The notes under the pieces were generated by a model. That model saw nothing but the letters and a program-made list of their open reading frames with translations, did no database searches and was not told where the DNA came from. From Amaranthus tricolor (lineage: Eukaryota; Streptophyta; Magnoliopsida; Caryophyllales; Amaranthaceae): a DNA stretch of 64,000 bases. This document shows positions 1 through 13,385 of this stretch, in pieces (position 1 is the first letter of the stretch; every line of letters starts with the position of its first letter). The stretch covers positions 2,459,501-2,523,500 of the forward strand of contig NC_080062.1 in assembly GCF_026212465.1 (NCBI RefSeq), in the 5' to 3' direction. The translations under genes and the position numbers were made by a program.

Positions 1-2577
1 TGACCATCAATATTTGGCTATTTTGAAGCATCATCATCATCATACCCAATGTATTACTCTTATAGAAAATAATAATCAGTTATGGGGAGAAAAGGAAGAT
101 CACAACCCATATTCATAATGAAGAATGCGGCTAAAGAGTTCCTTGACTCAAGAAAGATCATCAGAAAGAAAGAGTTTTGTTGTGAAAAAAACTGAATAAA
201 GTTGAAACCGCTAGCCGTATTTTTTTTGACATCGAAAGTAATTAATTGTTTTGCACCCTTTAGGAATAAAAGAGGCCATTTCCAAAAGGTAAGCCGCTCT
301 CATAAAAGCTTGTAATTGTGTTCATTCTATAAAAATGTGAGAACGACACTAATAGAATGACAGTGATTGTGTTCTTATATGAACTGACTTAGAATTTATA
401 ATAACTTTTTAGGGGTAGTTTCTTAAACTTACTAGAACTAGTAATAAGTAGAGAGAACATATATCCTAATTGTGCATGATAGAGCCTGAACTATTAGTTT
501 AAGCTAATGTTTGCAACTCTCGTAACGTCATGGAACCATGACTAAGACTCTCATATTATATGTTCTGGACGACTTTATTGCGCCCTCTCACACGACAGCT
601 CCTTTGGCTGAAAAGTGTGGATGCAGCATAAGTTTTCAGTATTTGGCGGTTTGACGCTAATAATTTCACTTGAATGGAGGAGTTGAATGAAATTTACCGT
701 GACCTACATCGACTTCTAATATTATATCAAACAATAAGTGCTCAACTAAAAACTTAAGCTAATAGTTATGAAAGAAAAAGGTAAAAAGTAAGCCTTAGAA
801 AACGGTAAAAAGAGAATCACACAATAATTAGAGGGAAAAGAGAGGGAAAAGAGATAGAAAAACATAATGAGCTGAAAACAGGTATCTGCTACCAATGAAA
901 AACCTCATTTTGCAAACGACAAATTTGTACATTAAAGGCCAGACATATTTAGTTGTGCTAGTTTCACAACATATCAACAGGAAGAATTGACCTCATCTCT
1001 TAAATATTCAGTCCGTAGAACATAAAAGTAGTAATATTTATGGCCCGTGTGATAATTGTTACTAGATAAATTAAAAGGGTTTAAAATAAATACGATAATT
1101 CGATATTTATCCGACTTTAGAATCGAATCCGACTTAACTCAACTTTAAAATAAATTTAAAATAATGTAAAAAAAGAAAATACAAGATCCAATTTTGAACC
1201 AACCCGAAAGTTTGATCATAATACGTATAATGACAATGAAAGTTTGATCATAAAAGAGTTTTTCTTAATTCACAATCTTCCATTACAATTTACAACCTAA
1301 TATCACATTTTCAATTAGCATTAGAATGAATTTTGTGAAAATGAGATTTAAGCACGACCATTAAATTTTATAAAGAGATATTTCTATCAAAATTAAACTA
1401 AATTTTTATTATCATTCTCACCATTTAGTTTAGATTACCAAACGAGACATTATAATGTATTTGTTTACCAGTATCAAAAGATTATAGGTAGGATGTCATT
1501 TCTATTGAGGGGAATCTAAAATCGAGTCTGTAATACTGATATTCTGGATTCGCCTTTGATTTTGTTATATAACACAAAATTAGTAGCTAGGTTGGTAGTT
1601 CATTGCATATGCAAAAATATGACTTAGACACATGACAGTATGCTAATTATTTCAATTAGAGGTACATTTAGGGTTCATGGTGGACATATTTTTGAGATTT
1701 TCAGATTTTGAGATTTAATTGAGTAAAAGGCAAAAAATTAGTCAATTAAGATAGAATACTACTATCAAATTAGATTGGGGTAGGTTTTTGGAAGTTGATC
1801 TGAAAGCAATATTCCAATAATTATTTTTTTTATGTATAATCTCTAGAATTTCCTGATGTCCCTCCAAGAAGAATTGTTAATTAAGGTTGTGGTTTGCAAA
1901 TGAATTTTAGGTTAACATTTTCTTTTTGTTGGTCCAATTTAAAAAAAAAAATTAGTAATTGACTATTAAACCAACTAAAAAGGTGATTTTTATTTCGTAA
2001 CAAAAAAATAACAAGACTCACTTTTTATCTACTAAACATCTTACAATCGACAACTAATTTTTACCAAAATTCTCTAAACAACTAATAATAACAATTGGCG
2101 TAACAATTACCTAAAGAGTCAATGCTACCAATTGATCAAACAAACACAACAATCAATTACTCATTTTAGGGTAATAAGTTTTGTTGAGTTCAATCCAATA
2201 TGTCAAATACTACAATCTTTAGGGTATACTGAACTAGTGGTACTCAAAACATTCATGGGTTTGAATATCATCTTCTTGACTTGTTATTAGTTAAAGTACA
2301 ACAATTTTAGACACTTTAAACCTAATAATATATACTAACAACATATCATTACCTTAATGCTATTAGTTGGATTCCACTAAGTGGCATTTGGGCTCGAGTG
2401 TAGCAGTATTACCTTAATAGGTGATAACAAAAAGATTATTTTTATTTACCTTTGGTAGTAAACTTCTAGGATGTTTGGCATATAGCTAATAGCTGATTCA
2501 CGTGACTAAATTAGCGATTTGATTTTATCAATTGATTGGACCAGATAGTTTTGAACACACTGGTAAGAGCAATATAA
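1..2577. other. AT-rich intergenic DNA, no gene seen
   Basis: No open reading frame of useful length and no recognisable domain is present on either strand. Around 490-780 there is a worn repeat (phrases such as 'aacttaagctaatag' and 'ggatgcagcata') that recurs in other forms near 11.66 kb and 32.2-32.45 kb, so it is probably dispersed repeat debris. The rest is low-complexity AT-rich sequence. Confidence 0.5.
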
Positions 2578-2579
2578 TA

Positions 2580-2825
2580 CTCCTTCCTTACCAATTTAGT
2601 TGTCTCATTTGCTTGGGCACGGTTATTAAGGATGGTGTGGGGTCCATTAAAAAGGGTAAGTAGTGAAGGGTAGTTGGGTAAGTAAGGTATATGGGGGTAT
2701 ATTCGTAATTACATGTGTGAACTAGGGATATTTAGGTAAAAAAAGATTGACAAAAATAGAAATGTAACAACTAAAATGACTTCGCCAAATAAGGAAATGG
2801 GACAACTAAAATGGTTCGGGGGGAG
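2580..2825. mobile_element. Stowaway-like MITE
   Basis: The left end reads CTCCTTCCTTACCAATTTAG. The right end, read on the other strand, starts CTCCCCCCGAACCATTTTAG, giving terminal inverted repeats of about 30 bp with mismatches. A TA dinucleotide flanks both sides (2578-2579 and 2826-2827), the target duplication expected of Tc1/mariner-type Stowaway elements. It is 246 bp long, has no coding capacity and is moved in trans if at all. Confidence 0.75.
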
Positions 2826-2827
2826 TA

Positions 2828-3929
2828 ACATGTTCTAAATAAGTTGATTTTTAACAACAAACTATTTCAATCAGCTAATTTAGCAAACACTGACGCTGGA
2901 TGGTTTATACCACCCAAACCATCTATTTGTATCTAAATAAGCTAAAATTATTCAACAAATTATTTCGTCAAACACCTCATCAGTAACTTCACTTAAATAA
3001 TAAATAAACGTAATGTAAATAAGTAATATATATAATAAAGTCAATTATAATTTATAACTAAAGAACTAAAAATCTTTATAAGTGACATCAACCATAACTA
3101 ATTAGTTGAAACCCTGTTAATTCTCAAAAACTTCAAAACTTAATCTCTCTATCTTTTGTGCCACCAATCTTACACCAAATAGGTGTTGTATAAATTAAGT
3201 TCACACAAAAATATATTACATCAAATTAAATTTAACAAGTGTAGGAGTTATGATGTGTGAGTAATTGGAGTAAAGAATGAAGATTATGAGCTTGTGTATG
3301 AAAGATTAGGGAAGAGTGCACAGTATAGACCAAGTTCATATTAGACTTTTACTTTTGCGTAATATGTGAAAAAAAATAATAAAAAATTAGGTAAAATGGT
3401 ATTTTATAGAAAAGTGAGAGAAATATGTGGATGAGGTGAAAATGTTAGTCAATTGGATGGATCAGAATTTAAAAAAAAATGCGAGTCATAACTAAATATA
3501 ATTAAAAAGACAAATTTAATAGCACAGATTAAAGGAAAGCGGGGAAAATCCAATGAGACAATTTAGCCTTTCCTTTGTGTTTCATCTACTTTCATGTTCA
3601 TTGAGGTTAGCAGTGCAATAAAAAAAGAAATGTTGTAGAATAATTGATAAAAACCCACATAGAAGGATAAAACCTCAACCAGTTATCCAAGGGTATTTTC
3701 TTGGCAATCACATGACTTGTCTATAAATAAATAAGTAACGAATACAACACAGTCATTCTAATTATAAACTGTTACAAAACAGGATAAAAGACAGTCAAAA
3801 TGAGGTACATACTTTATAGTTTTTAAGGGTTTTTCAGATTCATTATTGACCTTTTCTTTAACCCTAAGAAGTGAATGAAAGAAATACTTGTTGACAAGGG
3901 TCCAATTCAGTTTCCCACATGGAAAGTTC
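2828..3929. other. Intergenic DNA, no gene seen
   Basis: AT-rich sequence with no supportable gene, RNA or bounded repeat between the MITE at 2580 and the hAT-type element at 3938. Confidence 0.4.
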
Positions 3930-3937
3930 ATGGAAAT

Positions 3938-4903
3938 TAGAGGTGTTCATTCGGGTGATCGGGTCGATTTCGGATGGATGTCATTCGGTTTGGTTGTATT
4001 TTGGATCAGTTATTTTTCGGCTGTGTGTTACAACGGGTCACACTCGGGTCGAGTCAGTTAGTTACTGTTCGGTTAAAGATCGATTATTCCAGCTATCGGG
4101 TTAGCATCAATTCGGTGTCGGTTGAAGTTCGTGTCGAGTGTCAATCGGTCTCGGGTTGTCATCGATTACTAATTGATTCGATTTTGTCGGGTACAGATCG
4201 GGTTTGAGTTTTTTTTAAAAGCAAAATTCGGCTACGTGTTACAAATTACTATCTATCGAATCAATATTAAATTAAGTTGTTAGTCAATTTTTAATTGATG
4301 ACAAGATTCCTTTATTTAAATCAAAATAATTAAAATGCAAATTAATTAGTAATTATTATTTTGTTACTTTTACTTGTTTGACCGGAAATTAAAATTATAA
4401 AGTTCTATCAATATTCATCTAATTCGATTAAAAGTAGTTAGATAAACATTGACCATTGATTATTAACTCAAAATATAGGAAACCATGTATTTATAAAATT
4501 TAATTTATTAAAATATCTAACACTTTATTAGCTTAACAAATAAGATGATTGAATATGAGTCTATCATACTTCTATGTTAAAAATTGGTTCAGGTTTACAA
4601 CAGTTCGATCTAAAATTCGTTCGGGTTAAGTGGGTTTTAGCCGGATAGAATTCGTTTCGAGCATGATTCAGGTCGGATATGACTCGGTTCGGTCATTATT
4701 AGGTTCGGGTAATCTCGGTTAACGGTTATGTGTCGGTTACAAAAATCGGTTACAGCTGGGGTTCAACTTTCCCATTTTCGGTTGTCAACCGGTTCGGATA
4801 CAATTTCGGTTCGATAAACCAAAAAAAGGAACACATTTTCAGGTCGGTTTACTTTCAGTTTCGGTTCGAGATTTTCGAGTCGGGTCACTTTTGAACAGCT
4901 CTA
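3938..4903. mobile_element. Non-autonomous hAT-type element, 966 bp
   Basis: The left terminus is TAGAGGTGTTCATTCGGG and the right terminus, read on the minus strand, is TAGAGCTGTTCAAAAGTG. An identical 8-bp target duplication, ATGGAAAT, lies at 3930-3937 and 4904-4911. TAGAG ends with 8-bp duplications are characteristic of the hAT superfamily. The outer 250-300 bp on each side are rich in cggtt/cgggt words; the middle (about 4215-4560) is AT-rich and may be a later insertion. Short reading frames at 3919-4207 come from the cggtt-rich end and are not a transposase. The same terminal family occurs at 62280-62633. Confidence 0.8.
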
Positions 4904-4911
4904 ATGGAAAT

Positions 4912-6169
4912 TAAGAAAATAGAATATTTTAAATATTAAATATATTATTTTATTGAATAATAAGTTTGATTGAAGAAAAGTGGGGATCATAAACATTAAA
5001 AAATATTAAAAGAAAGTTACTGAAAAAAGTGTAGGCCAAAACTAATAAAAAATATTTTTATAAAGTTAGTGGGAACCATAAAGAATATAAAAATACTAAA
5101 ATAAAGTTAGTGGAAGATATGTTGGGACCATAAACATTATAAAAATATTAAAATGAGAATGATGATTAAGGTTATTTTGGTCCAAATTTGTGATATAAAT
5201 AGAAAAATTCTTTATACGAACAACAAATAAAACACTCTAAAATGACTAATGGGAACTTCTTTGAGGAACGGAAAGAGTAACTCAAATTAATGACATCCGA
5301 GTTGATTATGTATTCGTGCTGAAATAATTCTTTGGCCATCCTATATTTAAAGTTTATATTTGTCCCTGATTAGTGAATAATTAATTTATTATTGTAAATA
5401 GCTTATTATCTATTCTATCACTGAATGAGTTTGAAAAGGCTTAGTATGAACTCTTACATCTAGTCTTTCCTAATCAGTGAATTATAATTCACTAGTTAGA
5501 TTGTCTTTTGAATTTTTATTTGTGCAAACTAAAATGGTTCATAAATAGTCTCAAACAGATCATAATTTACTTTTTTCGATTTGTAATTCACGAGGCGAGT
5601 AATAAATCATGTGACACTGACCGGGTACATGCTCAAAGATAACAAAAAACCAATTATATAATTTCTTCTAATTTTCAAATTTTTGTGTAATTTTTGCAGG
5701 GGACATAATTTATGCTGTAATTATTTATTTTCAATAAATCAAATTAATTATGCTCATCGAAATAAATTGTGGCACTCTATCAAATTTCCTCTTCGTCACT
5801 TACATTAATACCCTTAGTAACTTTATCATATTTTCAATTATACCCTCCATTACCCATACTAATTTTCTTCCCTTACATTAAAAAACCCATAATACTACTT
5901 TCTTTTCTACCCTTAGGGTCCCACTTTTAATTCTCCTTAAATTCCATGAAAAGTCAAATGAGACTCTTAAGATGAATAGGAGGGAATATTATTCAAGCTA
6001 GTACATAAAATAATACACTTACTTTTATTTGAAGCTCCTCTCACCAGTCATTTTCTCACCTTTCTTTCTCATTATTAAAAAAAGAAAATAGGGTACTATC
6101 AAACACAAAGCTGCTGTTTTCTTTCCTCTTTTCCCTTTAATTTTCACCAATTAGTGAAACTAAGAGGCA
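4912..6169. other. Intergenic DNA with degenerate tandem repeats
   Basis: From about 4965 to 5160 a unit built on 'aaagttagtggga...ccataaacattataaaaatatta' recurs three to four times imperfectly. Around 5760-5990 a MITE-like end (ggagggaatatta) is visible but I could not pair it with a second end. No gene is seen. The last few hundred bases are the distal upstream region of the TCP gene. Confidence 0.4.
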
Positions 6170-6193
6170 ATGACAATCGAGTTAGTTCAACAG

Positions 6194-6597
6194 ATGCTAT
6201 CCTAGATTCGCCCTAGAGACCAAGTAGTTTCCTTTGATTGCTAATAGGTGAAGTTTATAGCTCAAATTCAAGACAAAAAAAAAATCATATCTTAAATAAA
6301 AAAATTACAATATTCGACATAATGCAAAAATGAGTGTTCAGCGCACCCTAAACTGCTATCCTAGATTTGCCCACGAGAGGAAATAGTTTCCTTCAATTGC
6401 TAAAAGGTGAATTTCATGGCTCAAATTCAAGAATAAAAAAACAATCATAAGATCCAGCCCACAAGCAGAAATGAATAATGTTCAGCATACCTCATAATGC
6501 TATCCTAATTGATTTGCCCAAAGAGGAAATAGTTTCCTTCAATTGCTAAAAGGTGAAGTTCAAAGCTCAAATTCAAGAAAAAATATCATATCATAAA
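6194..6597 (+). repeat. Threefold tandem repeat just upstream of the TCP gene
   Basis: Three diverged copies start with TGCTATCCTA at 6194, 6353 and 6498 (periods about 159 and 145 bp). Each continues through a 'tagtttcctt...attgcta.aaggtgaa' block and ends in 'gctcaaattcaag' plus an A-rich tail; the spacers share 'gttcagc..acc'. The third copy ends only about 60 bp before the TCP start codon, so the array forms the proximal promoter and 5' leader. No function can be read directly. Confidence 0.85.
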
Positions 6598-6657
6598 AAA
6601 AAATCACAAGGGTTTTTTCTTTTTAAATTTTTCCTCATCTTCAAAAGTCTATATACC

Positions 6658-8026
6658 ATGTTTTCATCACAAAATAATTCATCATATCCTTTGTATTACA
6701 ATCATCAATTACCTCCAAATTTTCATGAAAACAACAATATTTTCATTGAACCCACAATAATGTGTCAAATTCAAGAGAATCCCACTATGAAATTATCATT
6801 TCAACATTCAATAAACCAACAAAATACCCAAATATTAAACCCTAGATCAAGAACACAAGGAAGAAAAGATAGGCGTACCAAGATATCCACCGCTCAAGGG
6901 GTAAGAGATAGAAGGGTAAGATTGTCAATGAACATAGCTCGCGAATTCTTCAATCTTCAAGACATGCTAGGGTTTGATAAAGCTAGCAAAACCCTAGGCT
7001 GGCTCTTAGTCCATTCTAAATCCGCCATTGATGAACTTGCTAGTTCTCGTACTGATCATAAGGACGACAGGAAAAGCTCTGATAACGAAACTTCATTATG
7101 TAAGAATAAGAGAAAGATTAGGGTTTTTAAGGGTGTCAGAAATTCTTCAGAAGAGGTTAAGAGAAGGGAAGAAGCTCGAAAACGTGCAAGGGATAGAACT
7201 CGAAACAAAAAAATTTTGATTGATCATAATAGTCAGCTTCAAAATCATCAAAGGGTTCAACAAGATTTGATGATGATTTGTCAATCTGAAGATAAGGGTG
7301 CTGATTATTGTCTTAAATCAGGAGAATCATCTTTGATTAATTATAATTATCAGATGATTAGTGCAACGGATAATTATAATGACCTAGATTGTTTCGAAGA
7401 TCAGAATAGTGAGTATTTCAACAAATTGGTTTCAGATGGTTGTAATTATGGTGATCAGTTTCCAGCTTTGAATATCATCAATTTTTCAACAGGTTTAGTT
7501 TTCTTTCTTTGAGTTAGCTAGGTTTCTTATGAAAGAGCATCTTACCCATGTCCTGCTCATAAAATCTATGATCAGGGGCTGAAAAGGTGAGTGTGCCGTT
7601 CCTGACAATTTTTGGGCTTTAGGCGAAAAATAAAAAAGGGCCCTTAGTTATACAATTAACTAAGAATCCTAATGCTGTAAGTTCGTTTCATGCTAGATGC
7701 TACTTATGCAAATACTAGTTTAATTATAATAATTAACTCAATTTAGGCCCCTTTATGAGCTGGGCCCCAGACGGGTACACCTCAAAACTATCCTCAGGAA
7801 CGACCCAGAAGGTGACCAGGGTTCGGGGAGCTAGGGTAGATGACTGCAGGCAATATAATACTTATCTAAGGAGATAAGGAGTTGTTGCGGTCATTAGGAC
7901 CCTAAGCTAATTTGAATTTCTTATTTATATATTTAATTATTAATTTTAAAACTTATTTTTTTTGCAGAAATTCTTATCAATGCTGGATCTTGGGATGCTC
8001 ATTCCAGCAATCAAATCCTTCACTAA
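6658..8026 (+). CDS. TCP transcription factor, CYC/TB1 class (BRANCHED1/TCP18-like)
   Basis: DNA-binding regulator of the class that represses axillary-bud outgrowth or shapes flowers. Coding exons 6658-7492 and 7968-8026, joined with an ACAG|GTTTAG donor and TTTGCAG acceptor, give 297 residues. The TCP basic helix-loop-helix domain spans about residues 69-127 ([19 protein letters not shown], then [18 protein letters not shown]). The arginine-rich R domain that marks the CYC/TB1 class is at about 165-185 ([21 protein letters not shown] region). The second exon encodes a short tail with INAGSWDAH. Read through the intron, the frame would end after LVFFL at 7512. The frame is open upstream to 6553, but that codon is GTG; the first ATG giving a sensible protein is 6658. 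Family membership is firm; orthology to BRC1 specifically is inferred. One oddity: GWLL where most relatives have EWLL. Confidence 0.88.
7589..7808. repeat. Possible MITE in the TCP intron
   Basis: Imperfect inverted ends: GTGCCGTTCCTGAC near the left and, on the opposite strand at the right, GGGTCGTTCCTGAGG. Both are followed by GGGCCC-type words inside the element. No clean target duplication was found, so the boundaries are approximate. Confidence 0.35.
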
Positions 8027-9196
8027 TTTAGTTGTGTTAAATGGAGTCAAAATTAAAGTATCAATTCAATCTTCTGCATAAGTCAGGATGAGGGAGAAAA
8101 GGATAGGAGACAGATCATATCCATGTCTCCTCCAAGAAGTGGACAAGAAGAAATGCGCGCATTCTTGTTAAATGGAGTATTAAGAGTTAATTAATTTTCA
8201 TGTAAGAAATTTCTATGCCTTGCTCCTTGTGTTCATCTTTTGTTTTGATTATCATCCAGTGATTGGTTTTTCTATAGATGATTATCTCTTGTATTGTTAC
8301 TTCAAAGATTATTGATTTCATTGATGTTTGAAGCAATTTTGGAACTTTTGACCATATTAAATGAATATGGCATGTTCCATGACAATCAAAGTAGTGATCA
8401 TTAGTAAAATATTGAGAATGGCTTCCATACTTTTGATATAAATTTCGAGAAATATATCTGATAATTGAAGTTTTAAGATATGTTACATATATGACTCTGT
8501 TTAAAGATTGTTTTCACATTGTTACAAATAAGTCAACATGATGGCCAATTTTATATGAGCAATTATGTGCTCATTTTCCCTACATGTTTCTATTGGTTTG
8601 ATTCTTCAAGGCATCATATCTTTGGCTACATGAGATTTTGAATTGGTAAGAAGAATTCTTTGTTAATCCACATTTTAAAAACAGTGCGTTACATTTTTTT
8701 CACAAAGCAAGTTTAATTTGATTAAAAAGATCCAAAAAAAATTGAAAATTAGCATTGAGGTTTTTGTTTTTAGAATTTTTAAAATTGCGATTTTGGTTTT
8801 TTAATATTTTTAACATTTCGTTTTGGTTTTTATTGTTTTAGAAAGTGCAATTTGTGTTTTATACTCAATCTCACAATTGGAGATAATTAGGATAGATAGA
8901 ATGCATCGACAAGTGAAATGCAATCTTTGTTCTTCACTTTTAGAGTTGATATTGTTCTTTAATCACAAGTTTTGTAGAATTAGGGCTAAACTTATAGTTT
9001 TAATTTTCAATTATAAGAATTTTTTGGGAGCCTCCATGTCTACTTACACTATGAAATTGTGAAATGCAATTAATTGTCGACCAAAAACTATTAAATTAGG
9101 ATTCTTCATCAAATTCTTTTAACTACTCCTTATAATTAGGTTTCTTTTTTAAATGCCTTCATTTCTATTCAAAGGCAGAAATTGTAGAGAATTATG

Positions 9197-9301
9197 TGTT
9201 AGTCTAGTATGTTCAATTCTCATGATCACCTATCAGAAGTATTAGTTTTCTTTCCCTCCTTGTCTGTAGGGATTCCTTAGCTTACTCTAAATAAAAAAAA
9301 G
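9197..9301 (+). repeat. Partial tRNA-derived SINE
   Basis: The stretch 'gttcaattctcatgatcacc...ccctcc...ctgtagggattcct...ttactctaaataaaa' parallels the B-box-to-tail part of the SINE at 39005-39149. The 5' (A-box) part is diverged or missing. Confidence 0.45.
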
Positions 9302-9605
9302 GCCGAAATTGGTGATTTGTGTGGAGATCAAAGGGACCATTTGCTTAATGAGGATTTGGAATTAGATTTGGGAGAATAATTGACTTTGAATTTATATGGG
9401 GAGGTTAGTTAGAGAATAATATGAAAATGGAACAATGGAGTTAGGATTAGAGAAGTGAATTCAATCATTATAAAATTAATCAAAACGAGTTAAAAATTTA
9501 AGTATTATGAGTTAGTTTAGTGATTGAAGTTTTTTTTTCCCTTCTTATTGTTACTCTGGTGTAACAATAACTGTATTACTACTCCCGTTACCGCATCACC
9601 TTACC

Positions 9606-9651
9606 AGTAATGTGTTATGTGTATAGATAGTAATGTGTTATGTGTATAGAT
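9606..9651. repeat. Exact 23-bp tandem duplication
   Basis: Two identical adjacent copies of a 23-bp unit that starts with AGTAATGTGTTATG. The absence of differences suggests a recent slip or duplication. Confidence 0.9.
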
Positions 9652-11660
9652 AGCCGTGTAGTGATTTGAGAATCAAATTGTTTTTCTTTATACCAAAAAC
9701 CATAATATTTGTATTCTCATTCAAAACACTAACAAAATGTTCAACATTAATTAGCATCTTTGTAATGGGTTTCAATTAATATGCTCATCATTTTCTATGT
9801 AAATTGAAGGATTGTTTTGGATCAGAAGAAGAACAAATCATACGTTTGGAAAAACTAAGAGACTTGTGTACTTCTAAAAATATGAGAATAAATTGATTTT
9901 TTTTAACTTAGAAATATGTGAAATTTTTATCCAATCCAGCTTATTTTAGGTATCCAAAATCAGAATGTAATGCTGCTTCCAAGAGGAGAGAATCTAGGTT
10001 TGGGATTGCCTAGGGCATGACCCGTGTCATGTTAATATGCAAACATATTAATATTGAATTGTGTAATATATAACTAAAAAATGACTACCGAAGTTGATTC
10101 TATACATATACACACGTAGAGACGAATATTCGGCTCTTGTTTCCAAAGAAATGCAAAATTTCAAAGGATATCAACTTTTCCTTCTCAACTAGAGTAAGTG
10201 ATTGTATTTCTACAATAAATTATTAAGAAAAACTTAGTTAAGTTTTTTTTGTTCGGAGGTCATTTGAGAAACCCTACGTGCAAGAAAGAGGAAATTAATT
10301 CTTCGTATATTTAGTGAGAATAAAATTATCATAAGCATAAAGGGAAAGCTCGATTTCAAACACTAGGCTAACCCAGCTTAAGGATATTTTGTGTGCATGA
10401 TAATTGGTAAAGGTGTTCAAAACAGACTCAAAACATCTAATTCTAAATCAACCTGATATCCCGAATGAATACCTCTAGCAATCGGTATCAAAAGCATGTT
10501 CTCTTGTCAATTGCTTTTATGATTCTTTAACTATTTAACATGATCTACACCCTCAAATCATGGAAAGTAGGCCTAGCATAAGATTAGCTAGAGGTCATAA
10601 ATCATCCCAAGGGTTTTTGCCATTGCCCAGTGGTGGTAAAAATCAATAGTCTAATAATTATTCCTTGGGAGCTAGGAGTTAGGGCATCAAATGAAGAGAA
10701 AATTTGGTGGATGTTTCTTGTTCATGTTCATAAGGACTATGGAATCAAGTCATAGGTAGGCTATTACTGATTTTAATGTGCATACCCCAATTTCATGGGA
10801 CATTCAAAATAACCATACTTTTAGGGATTGTTGGGTGTTCTAGTCTATATAATCACTTATGGGTTTACAGTATGTTTCATGGGCAAATTCAGATTTTTTA
10901 GCATTTAATATTGTTAATTAAGGTCCTTTAATGTTGATTGAACCTCATTAATTAACATAATTTAGGTTTATTTTTTTATTTCGAAGTGAGGCTAGAGAAT
11001 ATTTTACCGGTGAGACGGAAAAAAAATTTGATCCTTGTTGTAGCTGGTCATGTAGGTGGTGATAGTCGCACCCCAATTGTAGGGGTGAAAGGAAAAAGTC
11101 TTCAATTACTAGGTTAATGATTCTGTGTTTATTAGTTTGTTAAGTATTTGGTGCTGAGCAGTGGCGGACCCGGGTAAAAAAGAAGTGATGTCAATAATTT
11201 AAAATAAAAACTCACAATCACCATTAAATAAATAATGACAAATGCCCCTATCGCATTTTCGTAATTTGAAAGCGACACATAATGTCAAACAATAAAACAA
11301 ATCAAACTAAAAAAAATTGATGGTGCTAAGTGGTTTCCCCTTGATTCCGACATAGGTTATGCTGTAAATTGTTTGTGACTATTGGTGCAATTAACTGCTC
11401 ATTACCAAAAAGAAAAAAAAAAAAAACAAAGTGTATTGATCAATTAGATACTTTTCTAAAGGATGCATGAGAATTAAGATGAATGTATGTAACATAAAAC
11501 ATTCTCAAATTGGTAACTTCAATGAAAATTAAGTAATTCTAGCTACTGGGAGTTAATAGAACTTGTATAACTATATTAACTAATAGTGTGCCGAGTGAAG
11601 TATAATCTTTGTAATCAACAAGCTTTTTTTTTATTAGTATTGGTTTATCACGTGGTATAT

Positions 11661-11760
11661 ACTGTTAAGAAGCTAACTAAACTAAAAGTTTAAGTTGATA
11701 GTTGAGACTTTAAAATATATAATATACTCTAACACACCCACTCAAACTAGAAGAGGATGC
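11661..11760 (+). repeat. Dispersed repeat copy
   Basis: The phrase 'aagaagctaactaaactaaa' followed by '...gtttaagttgatagttgag' recurs at 32370-32445 in diverged form, and related words occur at 32217-32290. It is a dispersed repeat of unknown class with no coding capacity. Confidence 0.45.
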
Positions 11761-12025
11761 AGCACAAACTCTCCTCATATATGATGCAAAATGTATCATA
11801 TATCATAAATCAATGCAAATACATCATCACAAGGAGTAACAATTAAAATAGATGAAAGTGGAGTTAAGAAAGGTACAAGTAGGCCAATTGCCAAGCTAGA
11901 GCGATGATGTAAAAGGCTTCATCTCAGCATATCAATCAAGAACAAGAACATCTGAAATATTGAGAAAATTAGAAACTTAACTATATATATACGCCCAAGT
12001 CAATATATAATAATTACTTAGACAG

Positions 12026-12138
<113 letters not shown>

Positions 12139-13301
12139 AATTTGTGCTAGGTTGGGCCATTATGTGTTAGGTCAAAGCGAGCCATGTAAAATAATAAGTG
12201 GTGTTGTGCCTCAAATAGTTGTGCATCACACATCAATAGCACACAGCCCCACCTAGCAACGAAGTTGGGCTACATGTTTAGCGATGATGAGCTTGCCATC
12301 GCCAGGTAATTCGGCCCTAAATAGACATCAAAACTCCTGGTGGCCAAGTGGTGCTCGTCGCAAAGTATGTCACTATTAAACATAGTAATCAAGTGTTGTC
12401 CGTCGCAAATGTCGTTGCTTTTCGCGACCATTTCTTTGTTTATCGCGGGTTAGTCACTGGTTTTAAGATATGGCCGAACAATAAATTTTCGGTCGTCCCT
12501 AATCCGCGGCTAATTACAATAAGAAATTTATCATTGCTAAATGTTAATTAAGCGCAATTTTAGACTTTTCTACGTGGTTGATGAATATTTTTTTAATTCA
12601 TATGGTAATCTTAAGCTTTCAACTTTTTTATATAGTAGACAAAATGTTAAATTTTTTTATTGAACTCATTTCGAATAGATTTTTTTTAAAATGTCCCTTA
12701 AGAATGATCAGGTCGTTTGTTTTTATAAAAAAGAATGTTATAATAGATAATAATAACGTAAATTTAACAAAAACCTTAACCTTTTGCACAACGCGGATTT
12801 AAAAAAACATTTGCCTACCACATGAACAAGTTAAACTCTAGGTCACCTCATGAAAATTTTCTTCCTAATTAAAAATAGGCTAAAAAATCCTTACATAACA
12901 GCAAAAAAAATACAAAAATTAAACCTTCTTTAAAATAGTAGGAAATTAGAAATCGAACCTGTGTACCTTGTTTTCTAACTATTTTTTTTATTATTTTTAT
13001 GACAGTGGTGTCTTGTGTATTTATAAAACTTTACATTTACAACAGCTAAAAAGCATAGAATTATCATAGTCAAGAACACCAAGTACTTGAAATCAAAATT
13101 AAGTTTGCAAAAAAAAAGCCTTATTTTTTTTAAGAATATCCCAATTAATGTGTCATATTTTTATTTTTTGTCATAATTTAAATTATTTATTTAATTAATA
13201 TCAACACTTTAACGTATATTTTCCTCTCATCTACAAATTTTTACTTCTAATAAATTATACACAATTTTACAGCTTTAACTCAATTTTTTGATTTTCATCC
13301 T

Positions 13302-13385
13302 AATTATACTTAGAGCTATTTCTTTGAAACGGAGATTTCCATTAATTATACTTAGAGTTATTTCTTTGAAACCGAGAATTCCATC
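13302..13385. repeat. 42-bp tandem duplication
   Basis: Two adjacent 42-bp copies beginning AATTATACTTAGAG and differing at only a few positions (aaacggagatt versus aaaccgagaat). Confidence 0.85.

Noticed and set aside
12348..12802. Two plus-strand frames after the AT microsatellite
   Set aside because: No domain match; the first lies in repeat-like 'gtcgcaaa' sequence and the second is low-complexity.
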